Shown here: in pieces, positions 38,560-48,269 of the stretch
Numbering within the stretch: position 1 is the stretch's first letter
How the letters are laid out: every line of letters starts with the position of its first letter
Assembly (NCBI RefSeq): GCF_000632845.1
Contig: NZ_CP007474.1
Span: forward strand, 372,001-436,000
From: Ehrlichia japonica
Lineage (GTDB): Bacteria > Pseudomonadota > Alphaproteobacteria > Rickettsiales > Anaplasmataceae
DNA: 64,000 nucleotides
Direction: 5' to 3'
Program-made: the position numbers and the translations under genes
The notes under the pieces: model-generated
What the model was told of the DNA's origin: nothing
What the model saw: the letters and a program-made list of their open reading frames with translations, nothing else
Database searches by the model: none

Positions 38560-39054
38560 ATGCAGGTTGGTGATTTTTCTAAGGCTTATATTAAGTCTTG
38601 CTTAAGTGAATTTGTTACTGGTATAACAGTTGTGACTACAGTTAGTCGTAGTGGTAGTATGCATGGAATTACTGTTAATTCGTTTAATTCTGTTTCTTTA
38701 GTTCCACCTATGGTATTGTTTTCAATTGAGAAGTCTGCTTCTAGGTTTGAAATATTTCATACATGTTCAAGGTTTATTGTTAATATACTGAGTGATAAAC
38801 AAAAAAGTATATCTCAAGATTTTGCAGAGTCTGACGTAAAAAGTTGGAAAGATTTTAATTATAGTGTTATGGATGGTATTCCAATTATTGATGGGGTAAT
38901 ATCGTATATATATTGTGCTAAAAAACATGTATATGATGGTGGAGACCATAAGATTATAGTTGGGGAGGTTATAAGTTGTTCAAAGCTGAATAGTAATGAT
39001 AAGCCACTAGTGTATTATAAAGGTAAATATATGATTATAGGAGGCATGTTATGA
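38560..39054 (+). CDS. Flavin reductase-like (FMN-binding) protein
   Basis: 164 residues of the flavin reductase-like domain family, small FMN-binding oxidoreductases that supply reduced flavin to partner enzymes. FVTGITVVTTVSRSGSMHGI, TVNSFNSVSLVPPMVLFSIE and FIVNILSDKQKSIS are typical of the fold, and the His/Asp-rich GDHKIIVGEVI near the C-terminus matches the family. Partner and substrate are unknown. Its end overlaps the dapB start by 4 bases, so the two are coupled. Confidence 0.88.
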   Translation: MQVGDFSKAYIKSCLSEFVTGITVVTTVSRSGSMHGITVNSFNSVSLVPPMVLFSIEKSASRFEIFHTCSRFIVNILSDKQKSISQDFAESDVKSWKDFNYSVMDGIPIIDGVISYIYCAKKHVYDGGDHKIIVGEVISCSKLNSNDKPLVYYKGKYMIIGGML

Positions 39055-39854
39055 CAAAAGTAAACATAGGAATAGTTGGTTGTTTGGGCAAGCAAGGCAG
39101 ACGATTAGTTAATGAAATATCGGCAAGTCCTTATGCTCAAGTAAGTGCAGGTCTTGTTCGTCCAGGTAATCCACATGTCGGACAAATCTTAGGGGAAGTT
39201 GTAGGATGTGATTGTTGTGCTAAAATTACTGATTCTTTAGAGCATCTTTTTGAAGTTTCAGATATTGTTGTGGAATTTACTAATCCTATAACACTGTTGG
39301 AATGTATCCAAATGGCTGAAAATAAGAGAAAGCCTCTCTTAAGTGGTACTACTGGCCCAGCTGTTACAGAAATGGTTTTTGAAGATTATATAAAGAATAT
39401 ACCATTTTTATGGACTACAAATGTAAGCTTTGGTGTTAATATACTTGCAAGATTAGTTGAAGAAGCTGCAAAAAAGCTATTTGATTATGATGTTGAAATC
39501 TGGGAAATGCATCATAGATATAAGAAAGACTCTCCATCTGGTACATCTTTAATTTTAGGAAGAGCTGCAGCTAAGGGAAGAAATGTTCCATTTAAAATGG
39601 CTCAATACGTAGGGGGTACTCCACAAGAAGCTAGAAAAGATCTTAATACTATTGGATATGCTGTATCTAGGGGTGGTGCTGATTTGAGTGACCACAGAGT
39701 TATGTTTGTGAGTGATGAAGAGATGATAGATTTTAATCATAGAACATTAAATAAGAACCTTTATGCAAAAGGAGCTTTAAAAGCTGCATTGTGGTTAGTA
39801 AAGCAACCTCCTGGTGTATATACAATGTCAGACATGATGGCTACTATAGAGTAG
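39051..39854 (+). CDS. dapB: 4-hydroxy-tetrahydrodipicolinate reductase
   Basis: 267 residues. NAD(P)H-dependent reductase of the diaminopimelate/lysine pathway. Nucleotide-binding GIVGCLGKQGRRLVNEI at the N-terminus, SGTTGP loop, and the catalytic block EMHHRYKKDSPSGTSLILGR containing the family's HH-x-x-K-x-D-x-P-S-G-T. RVMFVSDEEMIDFNHRT near the end is also typical. Overlaps the preceding flavin reductase-like gene (ATGA). Confidence 0.96.
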   Translation: MTKVNIGIVGCLGKQGRRLVNEISASPYAQVSAGLVRPGNPHVGQILGEVVGCDCCAKITDSLEHLFEVSDIVVEFTNPITLLECIQMAENKRKPLLSGTTGPAVTEMVFEDYIKNIPFLWTTNVSFGVNILARLVEEAAKKLFDYDVEIWEMHHRYKKDSPSGTSLILGRAAAKGRNVPFKMAQYVGGTPQEARKDLNTIGYAVSRGGADLSDHRVMFVSDEEMIDFNHRTLNKNLYAKGALKAALWLVKQPPGVYTMSDMMATIE

Positions 39855-39872
39855 TTTTTAATTAGGGTTAAT

Positions 39873-40634
39873 ATGTCACAGCAGATTCATGCTTCAGCTA
39901 AAAATTTAAGTTTATGGTACGATGCTAACCAAATCTTATATGATATAAATTTGGATATATATAAAAGAGAAGTTACAGCTTTTATAGGTCCTTCAGGATG
40001 TGGAAAATCTACTTTCTTAAGGTGTTTCAATCGTATGAATGATTTTATATCGAATTGTAAAATTAAAGGTAGTTTAAATGTTGATGATATAGGTGTTTAC
40101 TCTGTTAACACAAACGTAGTTCTTCTTCGTGCAAAAGTTGGTATGGTTTTTCAAAAGCCTAATCCTTTTCCTAAGTCTATATATGATAATGTAGCCTATG
40201 GGCCGAAATTACACGGGTTAGCTAAGAATAAAAAGAAGTTAGACGAAATTGTAGAAAAAAGTTTAACAAGTGTTGGTTTGTGGGAAGAGTTGTGTGATAG
40301 ATTAAAAGACAATGCTTTTGAATTATCAGGGGGGCAACAGCAACGCTTGTGTATAGCGCGTGCTATTGCAGTGAGGCCAACGATGTTGCTTATGGATGAA
40401 CCATGTTCTGCTCTTGATCCTGTGGCTACAAATGTGATTGAAAATTTGATTCAAAACTTAAAAAAGAATTTTACTATTATTGTAGTGACTCATTCTATGA
40501 AACAAGCTAAAAAGATCTCTGATAGAGTAGCAGTTTTTGATTCTGGAAAAATAGTTGAGTACAATACTACTCAGGAGATTTTTCAAAATCCGCAGTCAAG
40601 TAAGACTCAAAGATATATAGTAGATCAGTTGTAA
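39873..40634 (+). CDS. pstB: Phosphate ABC transporter ATP-binding protein PstB
   Basis: 253 residues. ATPase of the PstSCAB phosphate importer. Walker [21 protein letters not shown] is the PstB-specific form, Q-loop [20 protein letters not shown], signature [16 protein letters not shown] and Walker [14 protein letters not shown], then the switch His in [11 protein letters not shown]. No pstA, pstC or pstS is nearby. Two decayed copies of its 3' end follow in the spacer. Confidence 0.95.
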   Translation: MSQQIHASAKNLSLWYDANQILYDINLDIYKREVTAFIGPSGCGKSTFLRCFNRMNDFISNCKIKGSLNVDDIGVYSVNTNVVLLRAKVGMVFQKPNPFPKSIYDNVAYGPKLHGLAKNKKKLDEIVEKSLTSVGLWEELCDRLKDNAFELSGGQQQRLCIARAIAVRPTMLLMDEPCSALDPVATNVIENLIQNLKKNFTIIVVTHSMKQAKKISDRVAVFDSGKIVEYNTTQEIFQNPQSSKTQRYIVDQL

Positions 40635-41364
40635 TAGTACTTAATATCAAATAGATTTAGATTCATTATGCTTGTAAAATATGTGATATGATAGTAATTT
40701 GTGGTTGTTGAAGAATAGTGAAGTGTAAACTGGCTAGGTAGATTTTTCAGAATCTGCAGCAAAGTTCAAAGATATAGCATAGTAGGTTATAGTAGTATTT
40801 ATGCTGTATAGTTATATAAGTTTAGGGTTATCATGTTTGTGAAAATTTTTGATAAACTAGCAGTTTTTAGCTATAAGTGGATAGTGAAAGTATAAGCTGA
40901 CTAAGCAGATTTTGTTAAGATTCACAATAGGTAAAATGCAAAAAATCGATTTTTCTGTATATAATATTATCATATTATATGATGTGATATGATAATTAGT
41001 GTAGTGGTAGATATGTGAGAAAATTATTATGTGTGGTGGAGTTATTTATAACCAAGCTATATACTGCCGTATTGAGATAATGGCAACATTATATTGTTAT
41101 TATTATTGCAGTAGCTAATAGTTGTGTTTGTATGTGGTTTATAATTGTATGATTGCAATAAATAATGAATTATCAGGATAGGAGAGTTTAAATTGAGTCC
41201 TTAATAGAACGTGGTGTAGTTCAAAACTTTCCTAGTGCTACTTAAAAAGTTTATTTATAATGTTACTAATATTTGTTATAACCCTTGTTAAATTTCATAT
41301 TACTACAAGTATTTTAGCATGATGTTGATTAGGAAAATTTGTTAATTGTTTTAAGATTAACTTT
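40635..41364. other. Spacer between pstB and tgt
   Basis: 730 bases. The first 300 hold two decayed copies of the pstB 3' end (listed separately). Beyond them is an AAAAATCGATTTTT palindrome at about 40941-40954, an inverted repeat of 10-base arms ATTATCATAT/ATATGATAAT (40966-40975 and 40987-40996), and otherwise unremarkable AT-rich DNA. Confidence 0.6.
40690..40935 (+). pseudogene. Two decayed copies of the pstB 3' coding end
   Basis: Copy A (about 40690-40790) translates in part to IVKCKLAR, a stop, then IFQNLQQSSK, matching the true PstB end [18 protein letters not shown]. Copy B (about 40835-40935) gives DKLAVFSYKWIVKV, stops, then ADF, matching [21 protein letters not shown]. The same landmark (GATTTTTC in pstB at 40577) recurs at 40741 and 40908, giving a period of about 165 bases. 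Both copies carry stops and indels. Confidence 0.75.
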
Positions 41365-42555
41365 TTACTGTATAACCCACTTATTTTGTTCTTCTTCTAA
41401 TCTATTATTTAGTATTGCTTTTCTAATAGATTGCATTAAGTTATTCATAAAATATATATTGTGTATGCTGATTAAGCTGTAAGCTAATAATTCTTGTGCT
41501 TTTAAGAGATGGTGTATATATCCTCTTGAATGGTGACAACATGTAAAACATATGCACTCTGGTTCTATAGGGTTTGTATCTACTTTAAATCTTTTATTTT
41601 TCAGATTTATATATTCTTTATTGCGTGCCTGTTCTGTTCTGTGCTTTGGTTTTACTAATGCTCCACCATGTCGAGCTATTCTTGTTGGATATACACAGTC
41701 AAAAGTATCAATACCTACTTTTACTCCTTGAAATATGTCATCAATATTACCTATTCCTAATAAATGAATAGGACGATTTTTATCTAGGTTGCTTGTTGTT
41801 AATGAAACAATGTCATACATTTGTTGTTTACATGCTCCTAGTGATCCACCAATTGCATGTCCGAAGAATGGCATATCATTTATAAAACTGCAGCTATTGA
41901 TTCTGAGATCTTCATAAACTCCACCTTGAATTATTCCGTATAATGCTTGAGAATTGTCATTATTTTTTTTGAATTGATCAATACATCTGACAGCCCATCT
42001 ATGACTCATATTCATTGATTTTTTTGTGTAATCATAGCTGACATGGAATGGAGTACATTCATCTAGTACAACAATTAAATCTGCACCTAGTTTTTGTTGA
42101 ATCTGTATAGATTTTTCTGGAGTTAAATGATATAAACTGCCATTTATATAAGATTTAAATACAGCTCCTTCTTCACTAATAGAAATTAAGGTTCTTGAAG
42201 CATGATTTCTTCCTGCACTCTTGATTTCATCTGATACTGAACCATATCCTAAGCTAAATATTTGATATCCACCTGAATCTGTAAGCATTGGTTTATTCCA
42301 ACCGGTGATTTTATGTAAACCTCCTAATTTTTCAATGATGTCTTCACCAGGTTGTAGCATTAAGTGGTAAGTATTGGATAATATAATTTGTGTATTTGAT
42401 TCTTTGATTTTTGATATATCAACGGATTTTATAGCTGCTTTTGTAGCACAGAATATAAAAGCCGGGGTATCGATTACACCATGAGGAGTAAATATGGTAC
42501 CTAGTCGTGCATTATTGTGTTGGTGTGTAATTTTAAAGTTAAAATTTTTATACAT
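41365..42555 (-). CDS. tgt: Queuine tRNA-ribosyltransferase
   Basis: 396 residues. Exchanges the anticodon guanine of tRNA-Asp, -Asn, -His and -Tyr for the queuosine base or precursor. LTDSGGYQIFSLG, VVLDECTPFHVSY (substrate Asp region), ALYGIIQGGVYEDLR, AIGGSLGACKQQM, the nucleophile block FDCVYPTRIARHGGAL and the zinc site CICFTCCHHSRGYIHHL are present. Slightly longer than the usual 370-390 residues. Confidence 0.96.
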   Translation of the reverse strand: MYKNFNFKITHQHNNARLGTIFTPHGVIDTPAFIFCATKAAIKSVDISKIKESNTQIILSNTYHLMLQPGEDIIEKLGGLHKITGWNKPMLTDSGGYQIFSLGYGSVSDEIKSAGRNHASRTLISISEEGAVFKSYINGSLYHLTPEKSIQIQQKLGADLIVVLDECTPFHVSYDYTKKSMNMSHRWAVRCIDQFKKNNDNSQALYGIIQGGVYEDLRINSCSFINDMPFFGHAIGGSLGACKQQMYDIVSLTTSNLDKNRPIHLLGIGNIDDIFQGVKVGIDTFDCVYPTRIARHGGALVKPKHRTEQARNKEYINLKNKRFKVDTNPIEPECICFTCCHHSRGYIHHLLKAQELLAYSLISIHNIYFMNNLMQSIRKAILNNRLEEEQNKWVIQ

Positions 42556-42698
42556 AAATAACTAAGAGATTCAATATTTAATGATAGTATTTAAATTATT
42601 TTCTAAGTTTTTGCTAGGTGTTAATTGAAAAATATTTGCTAATTTATACGTTTTCAATGATAATGTAAGCTAACGTTTTTAATTTTGGAGTTATATTA

Positions 42699-42884
42699 AT
42701 GGCTGTACCAAAAAGAAAGAAGTCAAAGTCACGTCGTAATATGCACCGTTCACACTGTAGATTGAAAATTCCTAATATTGGGATTGACAAGACAACAGGA
42801 GAATACAAGTTGTCTCATCATATATGTTTGGGTGGATATTATAATGAGAAACAGATATTAGAAGTAGATAGTAGTAATGCGTAG
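42699..42884 (+). CDS. rpmF: 50S ribosomal protein L32
   Basis: 61 residues beginning MAVPKRKKSKSRRNMHRSHC, the family start. It lies upstream of plsX-fabH in the conserved rpmF-plsX-fabH order, which links translation to lipid synthesis in many bacteria. The C-terminal zinc cysteines found in some L32 proteins are not in the standard pattern. Confidence 0.95.
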   Translation: MAVPKRKKSKSRRNMHRSHCRLKIPNIGIDKTTGEYKLSHHICLGGYYNEKQILEVDSSNA

Positions 42885-42913
42885 TTAATTTAGTTTTTTT
42901 GGGAAGTATATAA

Positions 42914-43927
42914 ATGAGCATAATATCAATTGCAGTAGATGCTATGGGTGGGGATTTTGCTCCTGAAGCAGTAGTAAGCGGATTAGATTTTGCTTTAACA
43001 AATTTATTAGATGACCGAAATGTTTCTTTTAATATATATGGACAGGAAAGCCAAGTTTTACCTATATTAGATAAATATAAAAATGTTAAGAATTATAGTT
43101 CGTTTATTAATACTCCGGAAGTAGTATTGGCGAATGATAAGCCATCTTTTGCTCTCAGAAAACGTAGATCTTCTAGTATGTGGTGTGCAATTGATAGTAT
43201 AAAAAATAATGTAACATCTGCAGTTGTGTCTTCTGGTAATACAGGGGCTTTAATGGCTATTTCGCGTTTTTTATTAGGAACACTGCCTAATATAGACCGT
43301 CCAGCTATTTGTACTGCGCTTCCTTCTAGAGGAGGTGAAGAATTTGTATTCTTAGATTTAGGGGCTAATATTGATTGTAGTTCGAGCTCTTTATTTCAAT
43401 TTGCTATTATGGGTAGTGCTTTCGCAAAGGCTGTATTGAATATTCCTAAACCTAAAGTAGCATTACTAAATGTTGGACAAGAAGAAGTTAAAGGTACAGG
43501 TGTTATAAGAGAAGCGTTTTTATTATTAAAACAAATTGAAAATAAAATAAATTTTTGTGGGTATATTGAACCTATTGATATGCTGGAAAGTAAGGTTGAT
43601 GTTGTAGTTGCCGATGGATTTTCTGGAAATATTGTATTAAAAGTAACTGAATCTCTTGCATATACTTTTAAGTCAATTTTTGAAAAATCAGTTGCTAGTT
43701 CTATGATAACGAAATTTGCAGGATTGTTGTTGAAATCTAGTATGAAAAAAGGTTTCATGAGGTTTAATCCTAAAATGTATAATGGAGCTATGTTAGTAGG
43801 GTTAAATGGTGTTGTAGTAAAAAGTCATGGAAATGCTGATAAAGTAGCTTTTGCTAATGCTATTAAGGTAGCCGTAAATGCTGTGCGTAATGATATCGAT
43901 GCTAAAATTATTCATGAATTAAATTAA
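42914..43927 (+). CDS. plsX: Phosphate acyltransferase PlsX
   Basis: 337 residues. Makes acyl-phosphate from acyl-ACP for phospholipid synthesis at the membrane. IAVDAMGGDFAPEAVVSG at the N-terminus, RKRRSSSMWCAIDSIKNN, VSSGNTGALMAISRFLLG and VVVADGFSGNIVLKVTESLA are conserved. Nine bases separate it from fabH. Confidence 0.95.
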   Translation: MSIISIAVDAMGGDFAPEAVVSGLDFALTNLLDDRNVSFNIYGQESQVLPILDKYKNVKNYSSFINTPEVVLANDKPSFALRKRRSSSMWCAIDSIKNNVTSAVVSSGNTGALMAISRFLLGTLPNIDRPAICTALPSRGGEEFVFLDLGANIDCSSSSLFQFAIMGSAFAKAVLNIPKPKVALLNVGQEEVKGTGVIREAFLLLKQIENKINFCGYIEPIDMLESKVDVVVADGFSGNIVLKVTESLAYTFKSIFEKSVASSMITKFAGLLLKSSMKKGFMRFNPKMYNGAMLVGLNGVVVKSHGNADKVAFANAIKVAVNAVRNDIDAKIIHELN

Positions 43928-43936
43928 TGTTGTCCT

Positions 43937-44896
43937 ATGAAAAGATCTGTTCTGTTAGGGATAGGCTCATATTTGCCTAAGAAGATATTAACAAATGATG
44001 AGCTTGCTTTAGCTGTTGAAACTAGTGATGAGTGGATAGTAAAGAGAACTGGCATAAAGCAAAGGCATATTGCTGAAGATAATGAAATGACTTCAGATAT
44101 GGCAGCGAGTGCAGCAAGATCAGCTTTAAATGACGCATGTGTTCATAAAGATGAAATTGGGTTAATTATTGTTGCTACTACTACTCCAGATAGAACTTTT
44201 CCCAGTTGTGCTACTATAGTTCAAAATAAGTTAGAATGTAAAAAAGCGTTTGCTTTTGATATTCAAGCGGTGTGTTCTGGGTTTATATATGCAATATCTG
44301 TTGCTGATAATTTTATTAAGTCTGGTCAGGTAAATACAGCTTTAGTTATAGGAGCTGAAATTATGTCTAGGATTTTAGATTGGCAAGATAGGTCAACATG
44401 TGTTTTATTTGGTGATGGGGCAGGTGCAGTAGTTTTAAGCAATAATTCTGAAAGGGATGATGGTATTATGTCAACTGTTTTACATTCTGATGGAGCTTTC
44501 TGTAATTTATTATATACTAGTGGTGGTACTGCATATAATGGTGTTGCTGGTACGATATGTATGAGTGGTACCGTTGTATTTGAACATGCAATTGAAAAAT
44601 TGAGTTCTTCTATACTTGAAATTCTGAATCAAAATGGTTTAGAAATAGGTGATGTTGATTGGTTTATTTTGCATCAGGCTAATGTTCGTATTATTGAATT
44701 GGTTGCACGCAGACTCAAGATACCTTATGAGAAAATGGTTGTTAGTGTTGATCAACATGGCAATACTTCTGCAGCATCAATTCCTTTAGCATTATCTTAT
44801 GCAAAGGATTCTGGAAGATTGAAAAAGCAGGATATTGCTGTGTTGGCAGCAATAGGTGGTGGTTTTACTTGGGGTGCGTGTTTAATACGTATTTAA
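43937..44896 (+). CDS. fabH: 3-oxoacyl-ACP synthase III
   Basis: 319 residues. Starts fatty acid chains by condensing acetyl-CoA with malonyl-ACP. DEWIVKRTGIKQRHIAEDNE, catalytic Cys in DIQAVCSGFIYAISVAD (near residue 112), His in WFILHQANVRIIELVARRL and Asn in HGNTSAASIPLAL complete the triad. Confidence 0.96.
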   Translation: MKRSVLLGIGSYLPKKILTNDELALAVETSDEWIVKRTGIKQRHIAEDNEMTSDMAASAARSALNDACVHKDEIGLIIVATTTPDRTFPSCATIVQNKLECKKAFAFDIQAVCSGFIYAISVADNFIKSGQVNTALVIGAEIMSRILDWQDRSTCVLFGDGAGAVVLSNNSERDDGIMSTVLHSDGAFCNLLYTSGGTAYNGVAGTICMSGTVVFEHAIEKLSSSILEILNQNGLEIGDVDWFILHQANVRIIELVARRLKIPYEKMVVSVDQHGNTSAASIPLALSYAKDSGRLKKQDIAVLAAIGGGFTWGACLIRI

Positions 44897-45094
44897 TTTA
44901 ATAAAGCTTCTTATAAAGCGTTGGTATATGTGTTTTGTATTATTGCTTTTTAGAAATTTTATTAACAAGAAGAAAAATACATGATAGCTAATTTGATTAT
45001 TATTTATATCAGTTGTTTATAGTAAAATGACATGTTTTTATAGTATAATAGATAACTATATATTTTTTGTTGAATAGAATAAGTTATATGTAAA

Positions 45095-45535
45095 TTACTG
45101 TCTTCTTAGTTTTTTAAAAAAATCTGTTATGAGTTTTATATTTTCCTCTTCTAATATTCCACCATATACTTCTGGTATATGATGACAAAATTGGAGAACT
45201 CTAGCTCCATTTTCAATTGCTCCATATTTTTTATTATAAGTTCCAAAGTATAATCTACGTATCTTAGAAAATGATATTGCTTGTGCGCACATTGCGCATG
45301 GTTCTAAAGTCACGTATATATCACATTGATTTAATATATGAGTAGATAATATTTTACATGCCTTTCTTATAGCCAAGATTTCTGCATGAGCAGTTGGATC
45401 TATGTTGTGTATGTTTGAGTTATTAGCGAAAGATATTACTTTATTGTTATGTACTATAACTGCTCCTACTGGTACTTCTGATAGATCTTCTTGTGCTTTT
45501 GAAATTGCTAATTTCATATATGTATAGTCGAACAC
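45095..45535 (-). CDS. tadA: tRNA adenosine(34) deaminase TadA
   Basis: 146 residues. Converts A34 to inosine in tRNA-Arg. Zinc and catalytic motifs TAHAEILAIRKAC (H-A-E) and TLEPCAMCAQAI (P-C-x-x-C) are intact, with RRLYFGTYNKKYGAIENG following as in TadA rather than free-base deaminases. Converges with fabH. Confidence 0.93.
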   Translation of the reverse strand: MFDYTYMKLAISKAQEDLSEVPVGAVIVHNNKVISFANNSNIHNIDPTAHAEILAIRKACKILSTHILNQCDIYVTLEPCAMCAQAISFSKIRRLYFGTYNKKYGAIENGARVLQFCHHIPEVYGGILEEENIKLITDFFKKLRRQ

Positions 45536-45672
45536 TGTTTTTATTGTTTACTCAAAATTAGTATTATATAATAGAAAAAATTTGATGAATATTTTATATT
45601 CAAATAAAGGGACTGGTTACTATTTTGATAAAATTATGATATAATACATGCGTAGGACTTTTATATATTTTT

Positions 45673-46098
45673 ATGTATTTTAATATTCTTATTTATTTAG
45701 TTATAGCTTTGGGTATCTTAGGTGTTTGTGTTACCTTATTTATTTTCTGTAGAAGTTGTATATATGAGAATATTTTAAAGATATTTATTGATAATGATTA
45801 TGAAGATCAGTTAACAGATGAAGAAAAATGTAAAAGGTATATAGAAAAAAAAAAGAAAGAGCTTATTAAACATCAAATGTTAGAGAGTGCTCTTGCTAAA
45901 GACCAAGTAGAATATAAAAGTAATATTAAAGTCATTAATGTTATACAACCAATAGGTCAGTGGACTAAGCTTGTAATGTCGGAGAAGTTGCAAAAGTTTG
46001 CTGGTTTGAAATTTAATAAGGAGCAAACAGGATTTTGGCAAATGTTTATAAGTATGAGGTCTCTATCTCAAGGAAAGCATAGAGGAAGATCTAAATAG
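45673..46098 (+). CDS. Membrane-anchored protein of unknown function
   Basis: 141 residues. One N-terminal membrane helix (about residues 4-27, NILIYLVIALGILGVCVTLF) is followed by a charged cytoplasmic-type region with a helical Lys/Glu stretch (TDEEKCKRYIEKKKKELIKH, about 52-71) and a C-terminal basic tail (QGKHRGRSK). I recognise no family. It stands alone between tadA and dnaB with a long downstream spacer. Coding is supported by length and clear protein-like composition. Confidence 0.65.
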   Translation: MYFNILIYLVIALGILGVCVTLFIFCRSCIYENILKIFIDNDYEDQLTDEEKCKRYIEKKKKELIKHQMLESALAKDQVEYKSNIKVINVIQPIGQWTKLVMSEKLQKFAGLKFNKEQTGFWQMFISMRSLSQGKHRGRSK

Positions 46099-46802
46099 TT
46101 ATGTGGTACTTTATTTTGCATAAATCTAAAATAATTTAGGTAAATCTACATCTTGTGAGCCATTATTATTGTATCATAATGTTGAACAGAACATAAAATT
46201 TATGATTCCTTATAATTTAAGAGAATTTTAGTTTTTTATGCATAAAACCTAGAAAATAATTTTAGATATAAATTACATATTGCATAGCAGTGATTGTTGT
46301 GCACTGTATGTAATGTGTTTAATCATAAAATTTATTGTAAATCTAATAAATAAGAATATTGAATTTTCGAATAAAGGTTGATGTTGTCAATTCATGTAAT
46401 AATTTGTTGTATCATATGTAAGGTAAGTAGCATGTGTTATGTTACGAAAATGTAAAATTCATTTTTTAATGTTAAGTGAACCAGGTATAACAATTTTCTG
46501 ATATATTTTATAAAAGAATAAGTTGTGAAAAAATTTTTATTCATGAATCTATGGAATGATAGTACAATCAGACAAGTTTTATTAATGGGATAAAATTATC
46601 ATTGTAATTCCGAGTTTGTTGTATTCTTATTATTGATAAATAAGTATATGCGGAAAGAAGTCTTAGTGTTCAACGGTTATTCGAGAATATACTGATAATT
46701 TTTTTTAAGTTGTTAGCAATTGTAAGGTGTTGTAAATAGATTATAGCCGAATAGTTAATTTTTTATCTTAAATTGTAGGGATATTACTATTGAGAGGGTA
46801 TT
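46099..46802. other. 704-base spacer upstream of dnaB with a weak old duplication
   Basis: AT-rich. The segment near 46114-46185 (TTTTGCATAAATCTAAAATA and following) resembles 46235-46320 (TTATGCATAAAACCTAGAAA and following), an offset of about 121 bases, with poor identity. No gene, DnaA-box cluster or clear promoter was identified. Confidence 0.35.
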
Positions 46803-48269
46803 TTGGAATTAAAGTCAAACACTAATAAAAATTTTGGTCAATTAATGTCTGAGCTTCCTTGTAATATTGAAGCTGAGCAGATATTATTAGGTTCAATGTT
46901 GCGTGATAATAGAATTTGTGATGCAGTTGAAGATATAATAACAAGTGATGTGTTTTTTGATGCTCTACATCGACGTATTTTTGAACAAATAGTAAAAATT
47001 AATAAGCGTGGGTTAGTTGCTAACGAAGTTAGCTTGAAGATGTTTTTTGATAATGATGAAGATTTAATTGAATCTGGTGGGGTTGAGTATTTAGCAAAAA
47101 TTGCAGCAAAAGCTAGTGTAATTTTTGATATTAAGAATGTTGCAAATATAGTTGTTGATGCTTATTTGAGGAGATGTCTTATTTCATTTGGGCAAGATTT
47201 AATTAGTGGGGCGTATGATTATGATGTTGATAACTCTGCGATTTATCAAATAGAGAATGCTGCACAAAAGTTATTTTTACTTGGTAATCAAGGAAAATCT
47301 GATAAAACCTATCATCAATTTGCACTTTTAGTTGCGAATATTCAAAAAAGGATAGAGTTTGCAAAAAGTAATGAAGGAGTTTTACAAGGTGTATCTGTAG
47401 GATTTCGTGATTTAGATCAGCTGCTAAATGGATTGCAGAAATCTGATTTGCTTATTTTAGCTGCACGTCCATCTATGGGGAAGACAGCTTTAGCAATAAA
47501 TATGGCGTTAAATGCATGTAAAATTTTAAGTAATAGTAGTCAATATAATGGCCAACATGTTGGCTTTTTTTCATTAGAAATGTCAGCAGAGCAGTTAGCT
47601 TCTAGGGTTATAGCTATTGAATCAAATGTGAGTTCTTATAAAGCATTATCTGGAAAAATTAGTGGTGAAGAACTCAAGAAAGTACTTGATGCAAGTACTA
47701 AAGTGTGTAATTTACCATTAATTATTGATGATTCATCTAGTATATCTATAAGTAGCTTGAGAACTAGAATTAGAAGAATGCATCAACTATATAATTTAGA
47801 AGCTGTTTTTATAGATTATTTACAATTAATTAAGGGTACGACTAAGCGCAGTGGAGAGAATAGGGTTCAAGAAGTATCGGAAGTAACACAAGGACTAAAA
47901 GCTATTGCAAAAGAATTAAATATACCAGTTGTAGCTTTATCTCAGTTATCAAGGTTAGTTGAACAACGTGATGATAAGAAACCTCAATTGTCAGACTTAA
48001 GAGATTCTGGTAGTATAGAGCAAGATGCTGATGTTGTAATGTTTTTGTATAGAGAAGAGTACTATGAGCTCAGAAAACAACCATCTGAAGGTACAGCTAA
48101 GCATGTTGAATGGCAAGAGAGGATGAATTCAATAAGTAATGTTGCAGATATATTGATTTCAAAGCAGCGTAATGGCCCAATTGGTAATATTAAGTTATTC
48201 TTTGAAGCGGAAAAAGGTAGATTTAAAGATTATACAGCAAGATATGATCCTGCGGATTTTAATTTTTAG
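46803..48269 (+). CDS. dnaB: Replicative DNA helicase DnaB
   Basis: 488 residues from TTG 46803, which follows GAGAGGG at a good spacing; the next in-frame start is ATG 46845 (MSELPCNIEAEQ). Hexameric helicase that unwinds the fork. N-terminal domain PCNIEAEQILLGSMLRDNRI, linker, then the RecA-like core with Walker A LAARPSMGKTALAINMA, VGFFSLEMSAEQL, Walker B AVFIDYLQLIKG and the C-terminal NGPIGNIKLFFEAEKGRFKD. No intein. Confidence 0.95.
   Translation: MELKSNTNKNFGQLMSELPCNIEAEQILLGSMLRDNRICDAVEDIITSDVFFDALHRRIFEQIVKINKRGLVANEVSLKMFFDNDEDLIESGGVEYLAKIAAKASVIFDIKNVANIVVDAYLRRCLISFGQDLISGAYDYDVDNSAIYQIENAAQKLFLLGNQGKSDKTYHQFALLVANIQKRIEFAKSNEGVLQGVSVGFRDLDQLLNGLQKSDLLILAARPSMGKTALAINMALNACKILSNSSQYNGQHVGFFSLEMSAEQLASRVIAIESNVSSYKALSGKISGEELKKVLDASTKVCNLPLIIDDSSSISISSLRTRIRRMHQLYNLEAVFIDYLQLIKGTTKRSGENRVQEVSEVTQGLKAIAKELNIPVVALSQLSRLVEQRDDKKPQLSDLRDSGSIEQDADVVMFLYREEYYELRKQPSEGTAKHVEWQERMNSISNVADILISKQRNGPIGNIKLFFEAEKGRFKDYTARYDPADFNF

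Noticed and set aside
41341-41361. Terminator at the tgt 3' end
   Set aside because: GTTAAT/ATTAAC is a six-base A/T stem; its T-run lies on the plus strand only, and the helix is too weak to call.
46099-46802. Replication origin upstream of dnaB
   Set aside because: Only AT-richness supports it; no repeated DnaA boxes were found.
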